DNA from: Pedococcus sp031456495 | Lineage (GTDB): Bacteria; Actinomycetota; Actinomycetes; Actinomycetales; Dermatophilaceae | Reading direction: 5' to 3' | Assembly: GCF_031456495.1 (NCBI RefSeq) | Contig: NZ_JAVDUW010000001.1 | Coordinates: 62,001 to 126,000 of the forward strand | DNA length: 64,000 nucleotides | In this document: in pieces, positions 1 through 8,617 of the stretch | Position numbering within the stretch: position 1 is the stretch's first letter | How the letters are laid out: the number at the start of each line of letters is the position of its first letter | Notes under the pieces: model-generated | Database searches by the model: none | Told to the model about the DNA's origin: nothing | What the model saw: the letters and a program-made list of their open reading frames with translations, nothing else | Translations under genes and position numbers: made by a program

Positions 1-199
1 CGCCATCGCGGTCCGCCGCGACCAGCGCGGGCTGGGGCTGGCACGGGCGCTGCTCGTCGACGCCTTCGAGCGCGCCCGCGAGCACGGCGCGACGGTGAGC
101 GAGCTGTCGACCGACTCGCGCACGGGCGCGCTGGGTCTCTACGAGCACGTCGGCATGCACGTCACCCAGACGTGGCGCCACTGGATGACCGACCTCTGA
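1..199 (+). CDS. GNAT N-acetyltransferase, C-terminal fragment
   Basis: Only the last 65 codons are in the window; the gene enters from the left edge in frame 2 and stops at TGA 197-199. The visible part has the acetyl-CoA pyrophosphate-binding segment of GNAT enzymes (RRDQRGLGLARALL, an R/Q-x-x-G-x-G/A pattern). It is followed by the usual GALGLYEHVGM segment of the final beta-alpha unit. Members transfer an acetyl group from acetyl-CoA to an amine. The acceptor cannot be told from this fragment. Confidence 0.85.
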   Translation, partial: AIAVRRDQRGLGLARALLVDAFERAREHGATVSELSTDSRTGALGLYEHVGMHVTQTWRHWMTDL

Positions 200-286
200 C
201 GACCGGCGCCCCGGGCGCAGAGGCGTCCGCGCCGGGCTTTCGCTTCCCGCACCCCGGGGCGAGACTGGGGCGAGGGAGGCGATGTC

Positions 287-2269
287 ATGAGCAGTGACGT
301 CCGGCAGGGAGCAGGCCAGGAAGCAGGGCAGCGCGAGGGCGCGGGGACGACCCCGCGGGTCGACGCCAGCGAACGCGAGTCGCGCGCCGTGGCGGAGGAG
401 GCGCGCGAGACCGAGTGGCGGCGGCCCAGCTTCGCCAAGGGGCTCTACCTCGGCCACTTCGACCTCGACCTCGTGCACCCGCACCCCCGGGCCAGCAGCG
501 AGGACGAGGCACGCGGCGAGGAGTTCCTGGCCCGGCTGCGCGAGGTGTGCGCCACCATCGACGGCGCCCGGATCGAGCGCGAGGCGAGGATCCCGGACGA
601 AGACCTGGCCCGGCTGGCCGAGATCGGCACGTTCGGCATGAAGATCCCGCGCGAGTACGGCGGCCTCGGCCTGACCATGTCCGCCTACGGCAAGGCGCTC
701 ATGCTCATCGGCTCGGCGCACCCGAGCCTCGGCGCGCTGGTGTCGGCGCACCAGTCGATCGGTGTCCCCGAGCCGGTCAAGCTCGTCGGCACGGCCGAGC
801 AGAAGCAGGCCTTCCTCCCCCGCTGCGCCGCCGGCTCGATCTCGGCGTTCCTGCTGACCGAGCCGGACGTCGGCTCGGACCCCGCGCGGATGGCGAGCAC
901 GGCGACGCCCACCGAGGACGGCACGGCATACCTGCTCGACGGGGTGAAGCTCTGGACCACCAACGGTGTCGTCGCGGAGCTGCTCGTCGTCATGGCCCGG
1001 GTGCCCGAGCACGACGGCCAGAGGGGCGGGATCACCGCGTTCGTCGTCGATGGCACGGCCGAGGGCATCACGGTCGAGCGGCGCAACTCGTTCATGGGGC
1101 TCAAGGGGATCGAGAACGGGCTGACCCGTTTCCACCAGGTCCGGGTGCCCGCTGGGAACCGGCTCGGCAAGGAGGGTGAGGGCCTGCGGATCGCCCTCAC
1201 CACCCTGAACGCCGGGCGGCTGTCGATCCCGGCGATGTGCGCGGCGGCGGGCAAGTGGTCGCTCAAGATCGCGCGCGAGTGGTCGGCCGAACGGGTCCAG
1301 TGGGGCAGGCCCATCGGCGAGCACGGCGCGGTCGCCGAGAAGATCGCGTTCATCGCCGCGACGACCTACGGGCTCGAGTCGGTGCTCGAGCTCTCGGCCC
1401 AGCTCGCCGACGCCGGCAGCAAGGACATCCGGATCGAGGCGGCCCTGGCCAAGCTGTGGTCGAGCGAGATGGCCTGGCGGATCGCCGACGAGCTGGTGCA
1501 GGTCCGCGGTGGGCGCGGGTACGAGACGGCGGAGTCGCTGCGCGCCCGGGGCGAGCGCGCCGTGCCGGCCGAGCAGATGCTGCGCGACCTGCGCATCAAC
1601 CGGATCTTCGAGGGCTCCACCGAGATCATGCACCTGCTCATCGCCCGCGAGGCCGTCGACGCCCACCTCAAGGCCGCCGGCGCGCTGGCCGAGAAGGACG
1701 CGACGCTCGAGGACAAGGCGCGGGCCGCGGCGGGCGCCAGCGGCTTCTACGCGAAGTGGCTGCCCCAGCTCGTCGCCGGCAGGGGCGCGGTGCCGACGTC
1801 GTATGCCGAGTTCGGCCACCTCGCGCGGCACCTGCGGTCCGTCGAGCGGTCCAGCCGCAAGCTGGCCCGGCAGACCTTCTACGGGATGTCGCGGTGGCAG
1901 GCGGGGATGGAGTACCGCCAGGCGTTCCTCGGCCGGGTCGTCGACATCGGTGCCGAGCTGTTCGCGATGACGGCGGCGTGCAGCCGGGCCGAGATGCTGC
2001 GGACCGACGACGAGGCCAGGGGGCGCTCGGCCTACCGGCTCGCCGACACGTTCTGCGAGCAGAGCCGGCTGCGGGTCGAGGCGCTCTTCACGGCGCTGTG
2101 GTCCAACACCGACGACGACGACCGCCGCCTGGCGCAGGGCGTGCTGGCCGGCGACTACACCTGGCTCGAGGAGGGTGTGCTCGACCCGAGCGAGGGCACC
2201 GGCCCGTGGATCGCTCCCTGGTCGCCGGGCGCGAGCGAGGTCGAGTCCGTCTGGCGCGCCGTCCGCTGA
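287..2269 (+). CDS. Acyl-CoA dehydrogenase, long form
   Basis: 660 residues, longer than the usual 380 because of a C-terminal extension like that of very-long-chain enzymes. It oxidises acyl-CoA to trans-2-enoyl-CoA with FAD in beta-oxidation. After a charged N-terminal tail, the N-terminal helical domain covers about 80-190. FLLTEPDVGSDPA and LWTTNG line the flavin/substrate pocket near 200-235. INRIFEGSTEIMHLL near 440 carries the probable catalytic-base glutamate (FEGSTE). Residues about 480-660 form the extra helical domain. The ATG at 287 follows a GGGAGG stretch. It converges on the secreted-protein gene 49 bp downstream. Chain-length preference is not readable from sequence. Confidence 0.93.
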   Translation: MSSDVRQGAGQEAGQREGAGTTPRVDASERESRAVAEEARETEWRRPSFAKGLYLGHFDLDLVHPHPRASSEDEARGEEFLARLREVCATIDGARIEREARIPDEDLARLAEIGTFGMKIPREYGGLGLTMSAYGKALMLIGSAHPSLGALVSAHQSIGVPEPVKLVGTAEQKQAFLPRCAAGSISAFLLTEPDVGSDPARMASTATPTEDGTAYLLDGVKLWTTNGVVAELLVVMARVPEHDGQRGGITAFVVDGTAEGITVERRNSFMGLKGIENGLTRFHQVRVPAGNRLGKEGEGLRIALTTLNAGRLSIPAMCAAAGKWSLKIAREWSAERVQWGRPIGEHGAVAEKIAFIAATTYGLESVLELSAQLADAGSKDIRIEAALAKLWSSEMAWRIADELVQVRGGRGYETAESLRARGERAVPAEQMLRDLRINRIFEGSTEIMHLLIAREAVDAHLKAAGALAEKDATLEDKARAAAGASGFYAKWLPQLVAGRGAVPTSYAEFGHLARHLRSVERSSRKLARQTFYGMSRWQAGMEYRQAFLGRVVDIGAELFAMTAACSRAEMLRTDDEARGRSAYRLADTFCEQSRLRVEALFTALWSNTDDDDRRLAQGVLAGDYTWLEEGVLDPSEGTGPWIAPWSPGASEVESVWRAVR

Positions 2270-2318
2270 CGTCGTCCGGCGCGGCCGTCTCGACCCCGCT
2301 CGCTGGTCGGCCGACGGC

Positions 2319-2840
2319 TCAGGAGCAGGTCACCGACATCTTGTCGAAGGACACGACCGGGTCGATCGGGTCGACGGCGTTGAACGCGACGTGCGCGACC
2401 TCGTGCCCGACCTCGAGGTGGGTGACGCCGTTCGCGTCGACCGCGGAGAGCGTGAACGTCGCCGTGAAGGTGTCGTTGCTGTTCTTCTCGTTGACGTTGA
2501 AGTTGCCCCACACCGTGACGCGGCCGCTGTAGGTCAGGCCGGTCGACGGCTGGACGAAGGATCCCGTCCCCTCCGTCGTGAAGGTCCCCCAGACCTCGTC
2601 ACCGGCGGGGAACCAGGTCACGTGCATGACCGAGTTGCCGGTGATGGTGGGCGAGATCGTCTCGCCGGTGCAGAAGTCGTTGTCCCCTGTCTCGGTCCAC
2701 GTGCCGTGCTGGGTCTCGGTCTGCGTGACCGTGTGCCCCGTTCCCCCGGCCGCTGCGAGCGCGGGCACCGCCTGGAAGGCGACGGCGGACATCCCCACCG
2801 CAGCCCCTGCCACCACGACCCGCCACATTCGTCGTTCCAC
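2319..2840 (-). CDS. Secreted hypothetical protein
   Basis: 173 residues, from a GTG at 2840 with AGGAG six bases upstream; this start gives a good signal peptide (VERRMWRVVVAGAAVG...ALA, cleavage after about residue 27). The mature part is rich in Thr, Ser, Gly and Val with alternating hydrophobic residues, suggesting a beta-sandwich. Two cysteines (FCTG and the C-terminal TCS) could form a disulphide. I do not recognise a family with confidence. It probably sits outside the membrane. It is monocistronic, convergent with the acyl-CoA dehydrogenase. Confidence 0.75.
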   Translation of the reverse strand: MERRMWRVVVAGAAVGMSAVAFQAVPALAAAGGTGHTVTQTETQHGTWTETGDNDFCTGETISPTITGNSVMHVTWFPAGDEVWGTFTTEGTGSFVQPSTGLTYSGRVTVWGNFNVNEKNSNDTFTATFTLSAVDANGVTHLEVGHEVAHVAFNAVDPIDPVVSFDKMSVTCS

Positions 2841-3020
2841 TGTGAGCTCCTCGCGACTGTGCGGCCGGCACGCCCGTCGCCTGCCGGTCCGCCCGTCCAA
2901 GGAACACCCGCGGAGGGCTCCCCGGGTACCGGCACAAGGAGCAGGGACGAAACGGTCACATCGCGTATGCGCGGGGTGCCGTTTGTCACGGGTCGCCCGT
3001 TCTGGTCCCCCGAACCGCCC

Positions 3021-3100
3021 GTCTGTGCACAGATCCGCGTACCAGTGCGCAGCGAGCGGATCTGCGCGCAGTGACACGCTCGTCTGTGCGCAGACCAGCG
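3021..3100. repeat. Modular dispersed inverted-repeat element, copy 1
   Basis: In the gap between the secreted-protein gene and asd. Arms CTGTGCACAGATCCGC (3024-3039) and GCGGATCTGCGCGCAG (3057-3072) pair with only two mismatches around a 17-base loop. A second small palindrome, GTCTGTGCGCAGAC, lies at 3083-3096. The loop module (3040-3063) and the GACACGCTCGTCTG module (3074-3096) recur at 54351-54436 in the opposite orientation and order. No coding sense is apparent. Confidence 0.7.
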
Positions 3101-3134
3101 TGTTCCGCCCGGCGGCGATGCGCGCGCGACGCCG

Positions 3135-4169
3135 TCAGCGGCGCTTGAGCAGCTCCTCGGCGACCTGGACGGCGTTGAGCGCCGCGCCCTTGCGCAGGTT
3201 GTCGCCGACGACGAAGAGCACCAGGCCCTTGCCCTCGGGAGCCGACTGGTCGACCCTGACGCGGCCGACGAACACCTCGTCGCGGCCCGCGGCCTCGAGC
3301 GGGTTCGGGACGTCGCTCACCACGACACCCGGCGCGCGGCCGAGCAGCTCGAGCGCCTGCTCGGGGCTGAGGTCCTGCGAGAACTCCGCGTGGATCGCCA
3401 GCGAGTGGCCGGTGAAGACGGGGACGCGCACGCAGGTGCCCGAGACGCGAAGGTCGGGGATGTGCAGGATTTTGCGCGACTCGTTGCGCAGCTTCTGCTC
3501 CTCGTCGGTCTCCAGCGAGCCGTCGTCGACGATCGAGCCGGCGAGCGGGATCACGTTGAAGCCCACGGGAACCGCGTACACGTTCGGCTCCGGCACGGCG
3601 ACGGCACGCCCGTCCAGCGCGAGGCCTCGGGGGTCGCCCGCGGCATACCCACCGCGCAGCTGGGTGTCGAGCTCGGCCACGCCCTTGCCACCCGAGCCGG
3701 ACACGGCCTGGTAGGACGCGACGGTGAGCCGCACGAGCCCGGCCGCGTCGTGCAGCGGCTTGAGCACCGGCATCGCGGCCATGGTGGTGCAGTTCGGGTT
3801 GGCGACGATGCCCTTGGGGATCGTGTCGAGGTCGTCGGCGTTGACCTCGCTCACGACCAGCGGCACGTCGGGGTCCTTGCGCCAGGCGCTCGAGTTGTCG
3901 ACCACGACGGCACCGGCGGCCGCGACCTTCGGCGCCCACTCCTTGGAGGTGGAGCCGCCGTTGGAGAACAGCGCGATGTCGAGGCCGGTGAAGTCAGCCG
4001 TGGCGGTGTCCTCGACCGTGACGTCCTCGCCCTTCCACGGCAGCGTGGTGCCGGCTGAGCGCGCCGACGCGAAGTAGCGCATCTCGTCGACCGGGAAGCC
4101 GCGCTCGTCGAGCAGCGCACGCATGACCGAGCCGACCTGTCCTGTGGCCCCAAACACTCCAACTCGCAT
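3135..4169 (-). CDS. asd: Aspartate-semialdehyde dehydrogenase
   Basis: 344 residues, family length. It reduces beta-aspartyl phosphate to aspartate semialdehyde with NADPH, the branch point to lysine/diaminopimelate, threonine and methionine. The Rossmann motif GATGQVG is at residues 7-13. The active-site cysteine is C127 in ANPNCTT, and the SGSGGKG substrate-binding segment follows near 160. ATG at 4169. The usual actinobacterial neighbour, aspartokinase lysC, is not beside it here. DapF, which acts later in the same pathway, is 40 kb away. Confidence 0.97.
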   Translation of the reverse strand: MRVGVFGATGQVGSVMRALLDERGFPVDEMRYFASARSAGTTLPWKGEDVTVEDTATADFTGLDIALFSNGGSTSKEWAPKVAAAGAVVVDNSSAWRKDPDVPLVVSEVNADDLDTIPKGIVANPNCTTMAAMPVLKPLHDAAGLVRLTVASYQAVSGSGGKGVAELDTQLRGGYAAGDPRGLALDGRAVAVPEPNVYAVPVGFNVIPLAGSIVDDGSLETDEEQKLRNESRKILHIPDLRVSGTCVRVPVFTGHSLAIHAEFSQDLSPEQALELLGRAPGVVVSDVPNPLEAAGRDEVFVGRVRVDQSAPEGKGLVLFVVGDNLRKGAALNAVQVAEELLKRR

Positions 4170-4213
4170 GGGACCAAGGATAGGTCGGCTCGGACTGCGG
4201 CCCGGTCAGCGGC

Positions 4214-6061
4214 TCACGATGTGGCCGGATCCTCGCGGTCGTTGGCAGGGCTCGCGGCGGCCGTCGTGGTCGTCGTGGGGGTGGTCACCAGGTCGCCCAC
4301 GCCCTCGCCGGGCGCCGCCTCCTCGAAGGTGAGCGTGAAGTCGTCACCGTGCTCGGTCACGCCGGCGACCACGGCCTGCTCGACCGCGGCCACGGCATAC
4401 GCCCGGCGCACGATGAGCGGGTCGGCACTGAGGTCCTTCACCAACGCGACCGCCAGGCCCACCATCACCAGCAGGAACGGCAGGGCCGCGACGATGGTGA
4501 TGTTCTGCAGGCCGGAGAGGGCGTCCTCGCCGCCGACGATCAGCATGACCGCACCGACGGCGCCGGTCGCGGCACCCCAGAAGATGACCGTCTTGCGGCT
4601 CGGCGCCAGGGTCCCGCGCTCGGAGAGCGTGCCCATGACGATCGAGGCCGCGTCGGCGCCGGAGACGAAGAAGATCGCGACGAGCACCATGACGATGACC
4701 GAGGTGATCGTCGACAGCGGCAGGTGGCCGAGCATCGCGAACAGCGACGCCTCGGACGAGCCCTCGCTGGCGAGGTCGGTGCCACCGCGCTGCATGTCGA
4801 TGCCGGCGCCACCGAAGATGGCGAACCACACCAGCGACACGACGCTCGGCACCAGCAGCACGCCGGTCACGAACTGGCGGATCGTGCGGCCACGCGAGAT
4901 GCGGGCGATGAACATGCCGACGAACGGCGTCCAGCTGACCCACCAGGCCCAGTAGAAGATCGTCCAGCCGGACAGCCACTCCTGCATCGCGCTGCCACCG
5001 GCCGCGTCGGTGCGGGCGGACATCATCGCGAGGTCCTGGAAGTACGAGCCGACCGCGGTCGGGACCAGGTCGAGGATGAAGACGGTCGGACCGACGACGA
5101 ACACGAAGACGGCGAGCACGACGGCCAGCACCATGTTGATGTTGGACAGCCACTGGATGCCCTTCGCGACACCGGAGACCGCGGACAGGATGAAGCACAC
5201 GGTCAGCACCGTGATGATCGCGACGAGGACGCCGTTGCCGACCTTGCCGATGCCGGTGACGATCTCGAGGCCGGAGCCGATCTGGAGGGCGCCGAGGCCG
5301 AGGGAGGCCGCGGAGCCGAAGAGCGTGGCGAAGATGGCCAGGATGTCGATGACCCTGCCCGCCGGGCCGCCCGCGCGCTTCTCACCGAGCAGCGGTGCGA
5401 AGGCGGAGCTGATGAGCAGCGAGCGCCCCTTGCGGAACACGCCGTAGGCAACGGCGAGGCCCACGACCGCGTAGATCGCCCAGGGGTGCAGGGTCCAGTG
5501 GAACAGCGTCGTGGCCATCGCCGTCTGGACGGCGTGCTCGTTGCCGGCGGCGCCGGTGCCCGGCGGCGGCTTCACGAAGTGCGACAGCGGCTCGGAGACG
5601 CCGTAGAACATCAGGCCGATCCCCATGCCCGCGCTGAACATCATCGCGATCCAGGAGACCGTCTTGAACTCCGGCTCCTCGTCGTCGCGGCCGAGCGGGA
5701 TGCGACCGAACTTGCCCGCGGCGAGCCAGATCACGAACAGCACGAAGCCGGACGCCACGAGGGCGAACAGCCAGCCCATGTTGTGCACGACCCAGCCGAG
5801 GCTGCTGGTCGAGGCGGTGCTGAGGGTGTCGGTCGACAGGAAGCCCCACAGCACGAAGCCGATCGCGATGACGGCGGTCACGCCGAACACGATCGAGTCG
5901 AGCTTCTGCGGCTCCTCCGCGGGGTGGTCCTCGATCACGGGGTCGAGGGCGGGGTGGACGGGTTCGAGGGTGTCGGTCTGGTGGCCGGCTTCACCGGGTC
6001 CGGCCGGACCTGTCTTCGTCAGCTGTGTCGTCACGTGGTGTCTGGCACGCAGGCGTGCCAC
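4214..6061 (-). CDS. BCCT family betaine/carnitine/choline transporter
   Basis: 615 residues with 12 expected membrane helices. Family members import trimethylammonium osmolytes such as glycine betaine, driven by Na+ or H+. The BCCT signatures GMGIGLMFYGVSEPL (near 150) and the Trp-rich WTIFYWAWWVSWTPFVGMF stretch (near 370) are intact. The C-terminal cytosolic tail of about 90 residues ends Thr/Ala-rich and could act as an osmosensor, as in BetP; that is inference. The start is uncertain: GTG 6061 has GGAGG only one base away, while GTG 6034 lacks a Shine-Dalgarno. A perfect palindrome lies between the two. Confidence 0.93.
   Translation of the reverse strand: MARLRARHHVTTQLTKTGPAGPGEAGHQTDTLEPVHPALDPVIEDHPAEEPQKLDSIVFGVTAVIAIGFVLWGFLSTDTLSTASTSSLGWVVHNMGWLFALVASGFVLFVIWLAAGKFGRIPLGRDDEEPEFKTVSWIAMMFSAGMGIGLMFYGVSEPLSHFVKPPPGTGAAGNEHAVQTAMATTLFHWTLHPWAIYAVVGLAVAYGVFRKGRSLLISSAFAPLLGEKRAGGPAGRVIDILAIFATLFGSAASLGLGALQIGSGLEIVTGIGKVGNGVLVAIITVLTVCFILSAVSGVAKGIQWLSNINMVLAVVLAVFVFVVGPTVFILDLVPTAVGSYFQDLAMMSARTDAAGGSAMQEWLSGWTIFYWAWWVSWTPFVGMFIARISRGRTIRQFVTGVLLVPSVVSLVWFAIFGGAGIDMQRGGTDLASEGSSEASLFAMLGHLPLSTITSVIVMVLVAIFFVSGADAASIVMGTLSERGTLAPSRKTVIFWGAATGAVGAVMLIVGGEDALSGLQNITIVAALPFLLVMVGLAVALVKDLSADPLIVRRAYAVAAVEQAVVAGVTEHGDDFTLTFEEAAPGEGVGDLVTTPTTTTTAAASPANDREDPATS
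6043..6060. promoter_or_regulatory. 18-bp palindrome at the BCCT gene start
   Basis: TGGCACGCAGGCGTGCCA is two 8-base arms around AG. It lies inside the first codons if the BCCT transporter starts at GTG 6061, or 9 bp upstream if it starts at GTG 6034. It could be a repressor operator or a leader hairpin. There is no experimental or family support here. Confidence 0.4.
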
Positions 6062-6240
6062 TCCTCCGTTGTTCTCGTTGGTTGCGTATCAAAACCTCTT
6101 CGGGCCAACGCACCACTGTGCCGAGGTCAACGGCGACAGACAAATCAGGTAACGGACAAACCACGCCGTGTCGGCGAAGACCGTTGTCGCACAGACCAAT
6201 CCGCAGACGTGACCTTCGCCACGCCCATCGAAGGGAGGCG

Positions 6241-7278
6241 TCAGAAACCGAGGCGCTGGAGCTGCTTGGGGTCGCGCTGCCAGTCCTTGGCGATCTTCAC
6301 GTGCAGGTCGAGGAACACCTTCTGGCCGAGCAGGGCCTCGATACCGCGTCGGGCGTTGGTCCCCACCTCGCGCAGCCGCGAGCCCCCGCGACCGATGACG
6401 ATCGCCTTCTGCGACGGCCGCTCGACGAACACGTTGACCCGCACGTCGAGCAGTGGGTTGTCCGCGGGGCGGCCCTCACGCGGGACCATCTCCTCGACGA
6501 CGACGGCGAGGGAGTGCGGCAGCTCGTCGCGGACGCCCTCGAGCGCGGCCTCGCGGACCAGCTCGGCGATCATGACCGCCTCCGGCTCGTCGGTGAGGAC
6601 CCCCTCGGGGTAGAGCGGGCCGGGCGATGACGGCAGGTGAGAGGACAGGAGGCGGGCGACGTCGTCGACCTGCGAGCCGTTGGTCGCCGAGCAGGGGACG
6701 ATCTCGTCCCAGGACCCGAGCTGGTCGATGGCGATGAGGTGCTCGGCGAGCCGCTGCCGGTCGACCAGGTCGATCTTCGTGGCGATGGCCACGACCGGCT
6801 TGCGCTTGGCCCGTTGCACCTCGGCCAGCTCGCGGGCGATGAACGCGTCACCGGGCCCGGGCTTCTGGTCCGCCGGCAGGCAGAAGCCGATGACGTCGAC
6901 CTCGAGCAGGGTCTCGCGCACGACGTCGTTGAGCCGCTCCCCAAGCAGCGTCCGGGGCTTGTGCAGTCCCGGGGTGTCGACGAGAACGAGCTGCGAGCTG
7001 TCGGTGGTGACGATGCCGCGGATGGTGTGGCGCGTCGTCTGCGGCTTGGAGGAGGTGATCGCGACCTTCTGGCCGACGAGGGCGTTGGTCAGGGTCGACT
7101 TGCCCGCGTTCGGGCGCCCGACCAGGCACGCGAAGCCGGCAACGTACCCGCCCGGCTGCTGGCCGGCATACCCGCCTGCCTGCCGGCCGGCATACCCGCC
7201 TGCCTGCCCGGCGGCAGGACCGCCGGCACCGCCCTGCGACGCGGAGGCGCCTCCACCCGTGGACCCGTTGCGGCTCAT
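6241..7278 (-). CDS. era: GTPase Era
   Basis: 345 residues versus about 300 in the family. Era binds the 3' end of 16S rRNA and helps late 30S assembly. G1 is GRPNAGKST (residues 54-62), G3 is DTPGLH, and G4 is the KID of ATKID. The C-terminal KH domain has the GRGGSRLREVG loop near 300. The extra length is an N-terminal tail of about 47 residues with repeated GGYAG(R/Q)Q units, encoded by a 24-bp direct repeat. ATG 7278 has AAGGAG seven bases upstream and overlaps the stop of the CBS-protein gene by ATGA, so the two are probably translationally coupled. Confidence 0.96.
   Translation of the reverse strand: MSRNGSTGGGASASQGGAGGPAAGQAGGYAGRQAGGYAGQQPGGYVAGFACLVGRPNAGKSTLTNALVGQKVAITSSKPQTTRHTIRGIVTTDSSQLVLVDTPGLHKPRTLLGERLNDVVRETLLEVDVIGFCLPADQKPGPGDAFIARELAEVQRAKRKPVVAIATKIDLVDRQRLAEHLIAIDQLGSWDEIVPCSATNGSQVDDVARLLSSHLPSSPGPLYPEGVLTDEPEAVMIAELVREAALEGVRDELPHSLAVVVEEMVPREGRPADNPLLDVRVNVFVERPSQKAIVIGRGGSRLREVGTNARRGIEALLGQKVFLDLHVKIAKDWQRDPKQLQRLGF
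7160..7212. repeat. 24-bp direct repeat inside the era N-terminus
   Basis: GGCATACCCGCCTGCCTGCC occurs at 7165 and again at 7189, with a degenerate third unit on the left. It encodes the repeated Gly-Gly-Tyr-Ala-Gly-Gln units of the Era tail, so it is an in-frame coding minisatellite. Confidence 0.75.
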
Positions 7279-8606
7279 GACACTCCTTCGCGCTCAGGCT
7301 CCACCGTAGTGCCCGCCGAACCCGACCCGTGACCGTGCACCGCGGCGCCCTCCTCGAGCCGGACGGGCTCGACGATGACGCTCGCGATCCGGTGCCGCCG
7401 CCCGGCCATCCGCTCGGCGGTGAGCCGCAGCCCGGCGACCTCGCAGCTCGAGCCGACGATCGGCACCCGGCCGATCATCTTGCCGATCAGGCCGCCGACG
7501 GTGTCGACCTCGTCCTCCTCGATCTCGACGTCGAACAGGTCGGCCAGGTCGTCGATGTCCATCGTCGCCGGCACGCGGATCGTGCCGTCCCCCAGGTCCT
7601 CGACGCCCGGCGCCTCGCGGTCGTACTCGTCGGCGATCTCGCCCACGATCTCCTCGAGGATGTCCTCGATCGTCACCAGGCCGGCAGTGCCGCCGTACTC
7701 GTCGACCACGACGGCGAAGTGGCTCTGGTCGTGCTGCATCTCGCGCAGCAGGTCGTCGACCGGCTTGCTCTCCGGGACGTAGTGCATCGGCCGCATCTGC
7801 GCGGTGACGGGGAGCGTGACGGCCTCGGGGTCGGCGTTGACGCGACGCGCGACGTCCTTGAAGTACAGGAGCCCGAGGATGTCGTCGGACCCGTCGCCGA
7901 CCACCGGGATGCGGGAGAAGCCGGACCGCAGGAACAGCGACATCGCCGACCGCAGGGACTTCTCGCCGTCGATGGTGACCATGTCGGTGCGCGGCACCAT
8001 GACCTCGCGCGCCACGGTGTCGCCGAGCTCGAAGACGGAGTGGATCATCTGCCGCTCGTCGGCCTCGATGACGGCACTCTCCCCCGCCAGGTCGACGAGG
8101 TCACGCAGCTCGGACTCGCTCTGGAACGGGCCGTCCCGGTAGCCGCGGCCCGGCGTGACGGCGTTGCCGAGCGCGATGAGCACCCGTGCCACCGGGCCGA
8201 GGATGGTGCGCAGCCCGATGATGAGCGGCGAGGCGAGCAGGGCGACCGTGTCGGAGTGCTGCCGGCCCAGGGTGCGCGGCGAGACACCGACGATGACGAA
8301 CGACACGAGCGCCATGACGCCGATCGCGATGAGCAGCCGGGTCCAGAAGCCGTCGACGAGGTCGATGGTCCCCAGCGTGATGAGCACGGCCGTCGTCGCC
8401 TCCGCCACGACGCGCAGGAACGCCGTGACCGACAGGTATGCCGCGGAGTCGCCCATGATGCGCGCCAGCGACTTCGCGCCGGTGCGGTTCTCCTCGACCA
8501 GCTCGTTCGCGCGGACGCGGGAGATCTTCCAGATCGCCGCCTCGGCCGCGGCCAGCACGAACGCGACGACGATCGACAGGAGGGCGGCGACGACGACTCC
8601 GGTCAC
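7275..8606 (-). CDS. HlyC/CorC (CNNM) family membrane protein with CBS pair
   Basis: 443 residues from GTG 8606, preceded by GGGGAA. Order: a DUF21 membrane domain with three or four helices (residues 1-130), a CBS pair with EVMVPRTDMVTID (near 195) and FAVVVDEYGGTAGLVTIEDILEEIVGEI (near 300), and a CorC/HlyC C-terminal domain to about 420. Related proteins are linked to Mg2+/Co2+ efflux; the hemolysin name is historical. It starts 12 bp after ybeY and overlaps era by 4 bp, in the conserved phoH-ybeY-CBS-era operon. The start is chosen so as not to run deep into ybeY. Confidence 0.92.
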   Translation of the reverse strand: MTGVVVAALLSIVVAFVLAAAEAAIWKISRVRANELVEENRTGAKSLARIMGDSAAYLSVTAFLRVVAEATTAVLITLGTIDLVDGFWTRLLIAIGVMALVSFVIVGVSPRTLGRQHSDTVALLASPLIIGLRTILGPVARVLIALGNAVTPGRGYRDGPFQSESELRDLVDLAGESAVIEADERQMIHSVFELGDTVAREVMVPRTDMVTIDGEKSLRSAMSLFLRSGFSRIPVVGDGSDDILGLLYFKDVARRVNADPEAVTLPVTAQMRPMHYVPESKPVDDLLREMQHDQSHFAVVVDEYGGTAGLVTIEDILEEIVGEIADEYDREAPGVEDLGDGTIRVPATMDIDDLADLFDVEIEEDEVDTVGGLIGKMIGRVPIVGSSCEVAGLRLTAERMAGRRHRIASVIVEPVRLEEGAAVHGHGSGSAGTTVEPEREGVS

Positions 8607-8617
8607 GGCTTCCCCGT

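Noticed and set aside
4349..6613. 754-codon plus-strand frame opposite the BCCT transporter and era
   Set aside because: It is a shadow ORF: rich in Asp, Arg, Gly and His, with no domain, and antisense to two strongly supported genes. Many similar long frames exist because stop codons are rare at this GC content.
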